DNA of 64,000 nucleotides from Eriocheir sinensis. Taxonomy: Eukaryota > Arthropoda > Malacostraca > Decapoda > Varunidae. The stretch covers positions 103,501 through 167,500 of the forward strand of contig NW_026111837.1 of NCBI RefSeq assembly GCF_024679095.1. Direction: 5' to 3'. The first letter of the stretch is position 1. Each line of letters opens with the position of its first letter. The notes below the pieces were generated by a model. The model was not told where the DNA came from and did not search any database. It saw nothing but the letters and a program-made list of their open reading frames with translations. Below, piece after piece: positions 10,740 through 19,639 of this stretch. The position numbers and the translations under genes are program-made.

Positions 10740-11055
10740 CCACCATCACTTTGTTGATGCGTCATGGACAGCGATATTAGGTAGGGTTAGATACACGGGA
10801 GCCAAGGTTCAGAGGAGCTGCTTCGTGCAGACTCCTATGTTCTTATGTCACTGGACGAGGTGGAAGGATGCTTGGGTGCCATAGTAGGGGTCAAAATGCA
10901 GTGTGTGTATTCCAGAGAAACGTTCCACTCACAGTGCTGGCTAGCTTCAGACTGAGGAGAAAGACAGCGTCTCCGCCATAGCAGGGCACGATAACAGAAA
11001 ACCTTATTCCCGATAACCGATAACTGATAATGAAAAACCTTAACAACACCCTGCG
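10740..11055 (+). other. Retroelement-like tail and satellite-flanking DNA
   Basis: Contains GGAGCTGCTTCGTGCAGACT followed by CCTATGTTCTTATG, which resembles retroelement 3' tails I recall from decapods. After it comes GATAACCGATAACTGATAAT just before the 168-bp array. No coding frame is supported. Confidence 0.35.
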
Positions 11056-14000
11056 CCGTATCCGAGATCGCCACGCGCGCTAAATTTCAAATGTCGCTAT
11101 TGAATATGACAAGCTTTCAGCCATAAACTCAACATAATCATCATGTATTATATATGAAAACATGCAGAATTAAATGGTACACATAAAGAAACTCACTACG
11201 GCCAGGCCAAAACAACACCCCGCACTGTATCCGAGATCGCCACGCTAAATTTGAAATGTCGCTATTGAATATGACAAGCTTTCAGCCATAAACTCAACAT
11301 AATCATCATGTATTATATATGAAAACATGCAGAATTACAGGGTGCACAGAAAGAAACTCACTACGGCGGGCCAAAACAGCGCCTCTGCTGTGTCCGAGAT
11401 CGCCGCTTAAATTTCAAATGTCGCTATTGAATATAACAAGCTTTCAGCCATAAACTCAACATAATCATCATGTATTATATATGAAAACATGCAGAATTAA
11501 ATGGTGCACATAAAGAAACTCATTACGGCGGGCCAAAACAGCGCCCTGCGCCGTATCCGAGATCGCCACGCTACCAAATTTCAAATGTCGCTATTGAATA
11601 TAACAAGCTTTCAGCCATAAACTCAGCATAATCATCATGTATTATATATGAAAACATGCAGAATTAAATGGTACATAAAGAAACTCACTGGCCGGGCCAA
11701 AACAACACCCTGCACCGTATCCGAGATCGCCATTCGCGCTAAATTTCAAATGTCGCTATTGAATATAACAAGGTTTCAGCCATAAACTCAACATAATCAT
11801 CATGTATTATATATGAAAACATGCAGAATTACATGGTGCACATAAAGAAATTCACTACGGCCGGGCCAAAACAGTGCCCTGCGCCGTATCCGAGATCGCC
11901 ACGCCGCCAAATTTCAAATGTCGCTATTGAATATAACAAGCTTTCAGCCATAAACTCAGCATAATCATCATTATATATGAAAACATGCAGAATTAAATGG
12001 TGCACATAAAGAAACTCACTACGGCCAGGCCAAAGAACACCTCGCACCGTATCCGAGATCGCCGTGTGCCAAATTTCAAATGTCGCTATTGAATATAACA
12101 AGCTTTCAGCCATAAACTCAACATAATCATCATGTATTATATATGAAAACATGCAGAATTACATGGTGCACATAAAGAAACTCACTACGGCCGGGCCAAA
12201 ACAACGCCCAGCACAGTATCCGAGATCGCCAGGCGCGCTAAATTTCAAATGTCGCTATTGAATATAACAAGCTTTCAGCCATAAACTCAACATAATCATC
12301 ATGTATTATATATGAAAACATGCAGAATTAAATGGTGCACATAAAGAAACTCACTACGGCCGGGCAAAACAGCGCCCTGCGCCGTATCCGAGATCGCCCC
12401 GCGCGCCAAATTTCAAATGTCGCTATTGAATATAACAAGCTTTCAGCCATAAACTCAGCATAATCATCATGTATTATATATGAAAACATGCAGAATTAAA
12501 TGGTACACATAAAGAAACTCACTGCGGCCGGGCCAAAACAACGCCCCGCACCGTATCCGAGATCGCCATTCGCGCTAAATTTCAAATGTCGCTATTGAAT
12601 ATAACAAGGTTTCAGCCATAAACTCAACATAATCATCATGTATTATATATGAAAACATGCAGAATTACATGGTGCACATAAAGTAATTCACTACGGCCGG
12701 GCCAAAACAGTGCCCTGCGCCGTATCCGAGATCGCCACGCGCGCCAAATTTCAAATGTTGCTATTGAATATAACAAGCTTTCAGCCATAAACTCAGCATA
12801 ATCATGATTTTTATATGAAAACATGCAGAATTAAATGGTACATAAAGAAACTCACTACGGCCAGGCCAAAACAACACCTCGCACCGTATCCGAGATCGCG
12901 TGTGCCAAATTTCAAATGTCGCTATTGAATATAACAAGCTTTCAGCCATAAACTCAACATAATCATCATGTATTATATATGAAAACATGCAGAATTACAT
13001 GGTGCACATAAAGAAACTCACTACGGGGCCAAAACAGCGCCCTCTGCTGTGTCCGAGATAATCGCCGCTAAATTTCAAATGTCGCTATTGAATATAACAA
13101 GCTTTCAGCCATAAACTCAGCATAATCATCATTTTTATATATGAAAACATGCAGAATTAAATGGTGCACATAAAGAAACTCACTACGGCCAGGCCAAAAC
13201 AACACCTCGCACCGTATCCGAGATCGCCGCGAGAGCCAAATTTCAAATGTCGCTATCGAATATAACAAGCTTTCAGCCATAAACTCAACATAATCATCAT
13301 GTATTATATATGAAAACATGCAGAATTACATGGTGCACATAAAGAAACTCACTACGGCCGGGCCAAAACAGCACCTGGAGCTGTTTCCGAGATCGCCGCG
13401 CGCTCTAAATTTCAAATGTCGCTATTGAATATAACAAGCTTTCAGCCATAAACTCAACATAATCATCATGTATTATATATGAAAACATGCAGAATTACAT
13501 GGTGCACATAAAGAAACTCACTACGGCCGGGCCAAAACAGCGCCCTCTGCTGTGTCCGAGATCTCAAATCGCTCTAAATTTCAAATGTCGCTATTGAATA
13601 TAACAAGCTTTCAGCCATAAACTCAACATAATCATCATGTATTATATATGAAAACATGCAGAATTAAATGGTGCACATAAAGAAACTCACTACGGCCGGG
13701 CGAATACAGCGCCCTGCGCCGTATCCGAGATCGCCACGCGCCAAATTTCAAATGTAGCTATTGAATATAACAAGCTTTCAGCCATAAACTCAGCATAATC
13801 ATCATGTATTATATATGAAAACATGCAGAATTAAATGGTACACATAAAGAAACTCACTACGGCCGGGCCAAAACAACACCCCGCACCGTATCCGAGATCG
13901 CCATTCGCGCTAAATTTCAAATGTCGCTATTGAATATAACAAGGTTTCAGCCATAAACTCAACATAATCATCATGTATTATATGTGAAAACATGCAGAAT

Positions 14001-14692
14001 TACATGGTGCACATAAAGAAATTCACTACGGCCGGGCCAAAACAGTGCCCTGCGCCGTATCCGAGATCGCCACGCTCTCCAAATTTCAAATGTCGCTATT
14101 GAATATAACAAGCTTTCAGCCATAAACTCAGCATAATCATCATTTTTATATATGAAAACATGCAGAATTAAATGGTGCACATAAAGAAACTCACTACGGC
14201 CAGGCCAAACAACACCTCGCACCGTATCCGAGATCGCCGCGTGTGCCAAATTTCAAATGTCGCTATTGAATATAACAAGCTTTCAGCCATAAACTCAACA
14301 TAATCATCATGTATTATATATGAAAACATGCAGAATTACATGGTGCACATAAAGAAACTCACTACGGCCGGGCCAAAACAGCGCCCTCGCTGTATCCGAG
14401 ATTGCCAGCGCCCCGCGCTCTAAATTTCAAATGTCGCTATTGAATATAACAAGCTTTCAGCCATAAACTCAACATAATCATCATGTATTATATATGAAAA
14501 CATGCAGAATTACATGGTGCACATAAAGAAACTCACTACGGCCGGGCCAAAACAGCGCCCTGCGCCGTATCCGAGATCGCCACGCGCTAAATTTCAAATG
14601 TCGCTATTGAGTATAACAAGCTTTCAGCCATAAACTCAACATAATCATCATGTATTATATATGAAAACATGCAGAATTAAATGGTGAACATA
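11056..14692 (-). repeat. 168-bp satellite array, ~22 copies
   Basis: The unit reads AAATTTCAAATGTCGCTATT, GAATATAACAAGCTTTCAGC, CATAAACTCAACATAATCAT, GTATTATATATGAAAACATG, then a GC-rich half ending CCGTATCCGAGATCGCC. The period is 163-173 bp. Two unit types differ at AATTAAATGG versus AATTACATGG; their order, and a rare variant at about 13,120 and 14,131, indicate higher-order units of about 1 kb (six monomers). Because 168 is divisible by three, minus-strand frames (word EFMAESLLYSIATFEIW) stay open across units. This is not evidence of a gene. Confidence 0.95.
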
Positions 14693-14995
14693 AAGAAGTA
14701 TAAATTAATTGATAATTTTGAGATGTAAGCATAAATATAGAGATAAAATAATCATCATTATATTGGCTAAAGCAAGCCAGTATGCGGCGTGGCCCCTGGG
14801 ATATGAAGTACAGGGGCACACAAGGACACAGTATATACTCGTGTTGAGAGGAGGTTAAACCCCATTACTACGTGCAAGGTCCTTCGGTTCTGCTTACCAA
14901 CAAAACCCTATGAATATCCTCCCTTATTACAGGCCCTTCCTTCCCTCTAAGTTGAAGTATGAGGAAAAAAAATCATCACTCCACAAACCATTTCA
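14693..14995. other. Satellite edge and MITE end fragment
   Basis: AT-rich DNA next to the satellite, then CCTTCCCTCTAAG, AAAAATCATCAC and AAACCATTTCAT, which is the interior of the piggyBac-like MITE cut by the LINE tail at 14,996. No gene is seen. Confidence 0.5.
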
Positions 14996-15535
14996 TTTTT
15001 TTTTTTTTTTACAGAAAAGGAGACAGCTAAAGGGCACAAAAAAGTAAACATTAATAATAAAAAAAAAGCCAGCTACTCGCTGCTCCTAAAAAGAATCAAG
15101 AGGTGGCCGAAAGATAAGTCAGTTTCGGGAGGTAGGTGTCCTGATACCCTCCTCTTGAAAGAGTTCAAGTCGTAGGCAGGAGGAAATACAGATGAAGGAA
15201 GATTGTTGCGGTGAGTTTACCAGCGTGAGGGGATGAAAGAGTGAAGATGCTGGTTAACTCTTCTGCATAAAGGAGGTTTGGACAGTATAGGGATGAGCAT
15301 GAGTAGGAAAGTCGAAGTGGCGGGGCCATGCAGGAGGGGGAGGCATGCAGTTAGCAAGTTCAGAAGAGCAGTCAGCGTGGAAATATCGATAGAAGATGAA
15401 GAGAGGCAACATTAAGGAATTTAAGAGGTAGAAGACTATCAGTATGAGGAGGAGAGCTGATGGGACGAAGAGCCTTTGCCTCCTCTGTCCAGAAGAGCTG
15501 TGTGATGGAGCCCCCCCACACATGAGATGCATTTG
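14996..15535 (-). pseudogene. 5'-truncated LINE, left-arm copy, frameshifted
   Basis: Mirror of 18,837-19,370. On this strand the same C-terminal segment is broken by indels: the frame 15,254-15,559 starts in one register and picks up FYRYFHADCSSELANC and HPYTVQTSFMQ only after a shift, then stops. The poly-A tail is the T-run at 14,998-15,011. Confidence 0.7.
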
Positions 15536-15555
15536 ATGCATCAAATGCATGAGAT

Positions 15556-15737
15556 ACACATTTGATCCTAGAATCTAGAGTCCGGGTTGATAGGTGGTCT
15601 TCTGGACAGCATGTGGGTAGTTTAAGCCACTCGGCGGCAGTGACTGAAAAATCCCAGCGGTGGCACGAGCGGCGGGGATTGAACTCGCGTCCTCCTGAAC
15701 ACGAGGCCGTTACTTTGACGACTCAGCCACCGCCTCC
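15556..15737 (-). mobile_element. tRNA-derived SINE, left-arm copy
   Basis: Mirror of 18,622-18,800, including GTCTTCTGGACAGC and the tRNA-like head near 15,700-15,735. Confidence 0.8.
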
Positions 15738-15892
15738 CCTAAATATATATATATTATATATATATATATATTATATATATATATATATATTATATATATA
15801 TATATTGTATATTATATATACACATCATCTCATTTGTCATCACATTATACGGCATATATTTTGTGTGAGAGTGTGTGAGAGAGAGAGAGAGA

Positions 15893-15932
<40 letters not shown>
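15738..15932. repeat. (TA)n and (GA)n microsatellites
   Basis: (TA)n with TATTATA interruptions at 15,743-15,815 and (GA)n at about 15,868-15,932. The mirror tracts at 18,540-18,620 and 18,449-18,500 differ clearly in length and purity; the right arm also has an (AC)n run. Confidence 0.9.
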
Positions 15933-15933
<1 letters not shown>

Positions 15934-15972
15934 AATGCTTTCACAGTTATTGAGAAAATTTCTAAAGCTTCA

Positions 15973-16050
15973 AAGCCTGGGAATCGAACCCGGGCTCTCG
16001 GTTGTGACCCGAGTGTGCTAACCACTGCACCACAAAGCCCCCCTGCAAAT
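15973..16050 (-). mobile_element. tRNA-Val-like SINE head in the spacer
   Basis: On the minus strand: GGGGGGCTTTGTGGTGCAGT, GGTTAGCACA, anticodon stem-loop CTCGG-GTCACAA-CCGAG with CAC, then GGGTTCGATTCCC. The T stem has a mismatch and the acceptor ends do not pair, so a genuine tRNA is unlikely. It is fused to a cassette-like sequence (16,046-16,127, minus) sharing CAGTGGACACATATTTGCAG-type words with cassette A. Confidence 0.75.
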
Positions 16051-16214
16051 ATGTGTCCACTGTCAAAGTCTTGTATTGGGAAAGACAGCACTGGATAAGA
16101 TATTCTATAGTCTCTCTCTATCAAGGACTGTAAATTAACCCTTTGGTTGCTAAATACTTGCAGGAGGACTAGCGTAACTTGCCGCTGGTGCTAAACCCTC
16201 CCTGCGAGTTCCAG

Positions 16215-17554
16215 GGCCCAAATTTACAATTAATCTTAATCTTTAACTTAAAAGTTCCACTGAATCTCAAGTTTAACTTATAGCTGAGCTTAAATGAAAA
16301 ATAAGTTCAACTTCACTCAGCAGCTGATCCAGTTTGAAAATTTGTCCTGGCAAAGATGTATTTTTTAAATTGCAGAATTGCGACACTTCAGTGATTGAAT
16401 ATGTAGTAATACTACTTTATCAATGTTATATGATGATATACTTCAGAAATATGGGCATAATAAGGTAGTATTTATAAAATAAAGGTTACGTTTATCATCC
16501 GCGCAAGGTGATATTCTTTTTTTTTTCTCTTGAATGTAAACACGGACACGCGTTCCTGTTCGTCTTCCTCATTCTTGCATCACCCACCCTCTGACGAGGT
16601 AATCATGGAAAATATTGCCGCTTTCACTTCTCCCAAGAGGAAAAGGGGAGTGAATTGGAGAGACTGCCACACTCTACACATAGTAAAGGGAAGGGAGTCA
16701 ACAGATACCGTCTGCAAGGGTAGCCACTGTCCCCTAATAGATGACATGAATCCGGTGGTATACGATGATCCTCAAACATGCGTTTGAGGCCACCCTCACG
16801 CCAAATACGAGCATCATGAGTGGACCCAGGCCAATTAGCTACAACATTAAGAATATTATATTTGGCATCAAACACTAATTGTGTGTTTATGCTATGGAAA
16901 TTCTTCCTGTTGACATAGTCTGCTTCATATTCCTGGGGTATCCTGACATGCGTGCAATCTATTACACCAACAATGCCAGGAAGTTTGCAACTTGCACAAA
17001 TTCTTGTTGTTTCTCTCGGATTTCAGGGACGGTGCGAGGAAATCGAATGAATTGGACAAGTATGGCTGGCTGTGTAAGTGCCTTGAGGGTATCGGTGATC
17101 GCTTTGCTTACTGACGACTGTGATGGACCAAGATCATCACTGTTACACATCTGCATTTTCCCCGTTGCTAAGTAACGCAGTGTAATAATTACTTTCATTT
17201 CGGGTGTCAATGCAAAACTCCTTGAAGTAGGGCTTTGCAGGGCCCCTCTCACCAAATCCGTTACGAACAGTACTCCTGCACGGTCCAGTCTGTAGCGTTT
17301 CAATAGTTCTGCGTCACTCAAAGTATTCAGAACGTCTCTTCGCTCTTGAAAAGTCTTCCCTAGGCGCTGACGGGCTTGTTGACGTTCGGCCATCTTGGCG
17401 ACTGAAGTTCGACTTAGGCTCCTTAAGACGGGTTTGGGCATGCCTAAAATATCTCGTGATCTTAGATCAACTTATGAGGGATATTTTGATGAATAAAGTT
17501 AAACTCTCCATAAAGTCAAACTTAGCGGTTAAAGATTTATTGTAAATTCGGGCC
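16215..17554 (-). mobile_element. PIF/Harbinger DNA transposon, decayed
   Basis: The ends form terminal inverted repeats: GGCCCAAATTTACAAT at 16,215 against GGCCCGAATTTACAAT read inward from 17,554. A 3-bp direct repeat CAG flanks both ends (16,212-16,214 and 17,555-17,557). Harbinger-type elements make 3-bp duplications, and some animal families use CWG. The 1,340-bp length is short for an autonomous element, and the second SANT/Myb-like gene usual in this superfamily is absent. The element carries one minus-strand transposase remnant. Confidence 0.88.
16624..17441 (-). pseudogene. HARBI1-like transposase (DDE_Tnp_4), frameshifted
   Basis: The N-terminal part (17,441 to 16,962, 159 codons) contains LLKRYRLDRAGVLFVTDLV and a helix-turn-helix-like LGPSQSSVSKAITDTL, as in Harbinger transposases. 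The frame shifts near 16,984, in a short T-run (A-run on the coding strand), and continues with GIVGVIDCTHVRIPQEY and then FDAKYNILNVVANWPGSTHD. Two catalytic Asp are visible: in VIDCTH (about 16,957-16,959) and in LLGDSGYPC (about 16,729-16,731). The third acidic residue is not identifiable, because sequence after RRYLLTPF is disrupted. About 245 codons remain of the usual 350 or so. The enzyme would act in the nucleus on its own terminal repeats; this copy cannot encode a full protein. Confidence 0.9.
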
Positions 17555-17557
17555 CAG

Positions 17558-17740
17558 TAGAGGTAGCGGGACGCCCTAGAGGTCAGTAAGAACAAACACG
17601 TTATCTAATAGGAGTGGCCATACAGGACGCAGGTAGCGGGTTCCCTCCAAGCTTACCTGCTACCCGCGTCCTGTATGGCCACTCCTATTAGATAACATGT
17701 GTTTGTTCTTGCCCCTGACCTGATAGGCGTCCTGCTACCC
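17558..17740. mobile_element. Fold-back MITE (long hairpin)
   Basis: An almost perfect palindrome. GAACAAACACGTTATCTAAT and AGGAGTGGCCATACAGGACG on the left arm pair with CGTCCTGTATGGCCACTCCT and ATTAGATAACATGTGTTTGT on the right. The loop is around GGTTCCCTCCAAGCTTA. The ends read TAGAGG(G)TAGC-GGACGCC inverted. It abuts the CAG duplication of the Harbinger element, so the two are nested neighbours. Confidence 0.85.
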
Positions 17741-17960
17741 TCTAATGTCAAATGTGTGTTTTTTAGCTTCATAGCACAGAGGAAGGGTCACACCACCACC
17801 AGCCTCATAAAACTACCCCTGGAAATGCCCTAAACTCCTACAAAAAACATGTCAAATGTGTGTTTTTTAGCTTCATAGCACAGAGGAAGGGTCACACCAC
17901 CACCAGCCTCATAAAACTACCCCTGGAAATGCCCCAAACCTCAACAAAAGACTTAAATAT
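17741..17960 (+). repeat. 105-bp repeat, two copies
   Basis: Two tandem copies of the unit AAATGTGTGTTTTTTAGCTT, then CACAGAGGAAGGGTCACACC, then AAAACTACCCCTGGAAATGC. This is the same family as the arrays at 37,910-38,455 and 54,390-54,735. Confidence 0.9.
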
Positions 17961-18047
17961 TACATGTGAGTTTGGGTGTTGCAATGCATTATCATAATCT
18001 AACCATCTCTTCTGTCTCTCCTTTCTTTATTCAGTGGTCTAAGAGCC

Positions 18048-18291
18048 AAGAGGGAAGGAAGGAAGGAAGGAAGGAAGGAAGGAAGGAAGAAGTTTGCAAT
18101 GGAAAGAGAATTGATTTGAACACTCACCAAGTCCTTATCCTCCTCCTCCTCTTCCTCTTCATCTTCTCTTCTTCTTCCTCCTCTTCTTCCTCTGTAAACA
18201 GGGTAAGGAAATAAGTCAGCTGTAAAATAATTGGGATTTTTTGAGATAATAAATTATTTTCAAGGTAAAAAAAATATATAGATAGATATTG

Positions 18292-18342
<51 letters not shown>

Positions 18343-18345
18343 TAA
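18048..18345. repeat. (GGAA)n, (TCC/TCT)n and (GA)n tracts
   Basis: GGAA units at 18,051-18,093, a TCC/TCT-rich run at 18,133-18,195 and (GA)n at 18,295-18,340. No gene is supported in the spacer around them. Confidence 0.9.
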
Positions 18346-18442
18346 TTCTGGTGCCATACTTGCTCACTTTTTCTTTCATCTTAAAAAATAATCTCTTTAC
18401 TTTCTCAGCTTTAGAAATTTTCTCAATAACTGTGAAAGCATT

Positions 18443-18448
<6 letters not shown>

Positions 18449-18498
<50 letters not shown>

Positions 18499-18539
18499 AA
18501 ATATATGCTGCATAATGTGATGACAAATGAGATGATGTG

Positions 18540-18620
<81 letters not shown>
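18449..18620. repeat. (TC)n-(AC)n and (TA)n microsatellites
   Basis: (TC)n 18,449-18,480, (AC)n 18,481-18,498 and a long pure (TA)n at about 18,550-18,619. Mirror of 15,738-15,932 with marked length differences. Confidence 0.9.
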
Positions 18621-18621
<1 letters not shown>

Positions 18622-18800
18622 TGGGGAGGCGGTGGCTGAGTCGTCAAAGTAACGGCCTCGTGTTCAGGAGGACGCGAGTTCAATCCCCGCCCGGTGCCAC
18701 CAAGCTGGGATTTTTCAGCCGCCGCCGAGTGGCTTAAAACTACCCACATGCTGTCCAGAAGACCACCTATCAACCCGGACTCTAGATTCTAGGATCAAAT
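18622..18800 (+). mobile_element. tRNA-derived SINE joined to the LINE tail
   Basis: Head GGAGGCGGTGGCTGAGTCG with a B-box-like GAGTTCAATCCC, then GCCGCCGAGTGGCTTAAAAC, GTCCAGAAGACCACCTATC and GACTCTAGATTCTAGGATC. It ends in the palindrome CATTTGATGCATCAAATG at 18,811-18,828, where the LINE segment begins. It is an empty-site paralogue of the SINE split by a MITE at 34,386. Confidence 0.8.
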
Positions 18801-18836
18801 GCATCTCATGCATTTGATGCATCAAATGCATCTCAT

Positions 18837-19370
18837 GTGTGGGGGGGCTCCACTCACACAGCTCTTCTGGACAGAGTGGAGGCAAAGGCTCTTCGTCTCA
18901 TCAGCTCTCCTCCTCATACTGATAGTCTTCTACCTCTTAAATTCCGCCGCAATGTTGCCTCTCTTTCTATCTTCTATCGATATTTCCACGCTGACTGCTC
19001 TTCTGAACTTGCTAACTGCATGCCTCCCCCCCTCCTGCGGCCCCGCTGCACTCGACTTTCTACTCATGCTCATCCCTATACTGTCCAAACCCCTTATGCA
19101 AGAGTTAACCAGCATCTTCACTCTTTCATCCCTCACGCTGGTAAACTCTGCAACAATCTTCCTTCATCTGTATTTCCTCCTGCCTACGACTTGAACTCTT
19201 TCAAGAGGAGGGTATCAGGACACCTCTCCTCCCGAAACTGACTTATCTTTCGGCCACCTCTTTGGATTCTTTTTAGGAGCAGCGAGTAGCGGGCTTTTTT
19301 TTTTATTATTAATGTTTACTTTTTTGTGCCCTTGAGCTGTCTCCTTTGCTGTAAAAAAAAAAAAAAAAAA
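18837..19370 (+). mobile_element. 5'-truncated LINE with poly-A tail
   Basis: The frame 18,837-19,241 (134 residues) has the look of a non-LTR retrotransposon C-terminus: LDRVEAKALRLISS near the start, then FRRNVASLSIFYRYFH, HPYTVQTPYARVNQHLHSF and the terminal SFKRRVSGHL. The 3' untranslated part runs to CCTTGAGCTGTCTCCTTTGC and an A18 tail ending near 19,370. Reverse transcriptase motifs lie upstream in full elements and are missing. The superfamily (CR1 or jockey-like) is not certain. It is joined at its 5' side to a SINE. Confidence 0.7.
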
Positions 19371-19639
19371 TGAAATGGTTTGTGGGAGTGATGATTTTTT
19401 TTCTCATACTTCACACTTAGAGGGAAGGAAGGGCCTGTAATAAGGGGGATATTCATAGGGTTTTGTTGGTAAGAGAACCGGGAAGGACACGTAGTAATGG
19501 GTTTAACCCCTTCAACACGAGTATACTGTGTCCTTGTGTGCCCCGTACCATATCCCAGGACGCGCATACTGGCTTGCTTTAGCCAATATACGAGTTATTT
19601 TATCTCTATATTTATGCTTACATCTCAAAATTATCAATT
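19371..19639. other. Right-arm copy of the satellite edge and MITE fragment
   Basis: Mirror of 14,693-14,995. The MITE fragment starts at ATGAAATGGTTTGTG, directly after the LINE poly-A, as expected if the LINE inserted into the MITE. Confidence 0.5.

Larger units (their letters stand above)
15970..18416. other. Spacer between the inverted-repeat arms
   Basis: This 2.4 kb stretch has no counterpart in mirror position. From left to right it holds a tRNA-Val-like SINE piece, a Harbinger element, a fold-back MITE, two copies of the 105-bp repeat, a (GGAA)n tract, a TCC/TCT-rich tract and a (GA)n tract. Confidence 0.85.

Noticed and set aside
11829..14249. Many 60-175 residue frames with the word EFMAESLLYSIATFEIW
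   Set aside because: They are the 168-bp satellite read through; 168 is a multiple of three, so any stop-free frame extends across units. Copies carry frameshifts at random.
15973..16050. tRNA-Val gene on the minus strand in the spacer
   Set aside because: Better preserved, yet the acceptor stem does not close and the T stem has a mismatch; the flank is shared SINE or cassette sequence.
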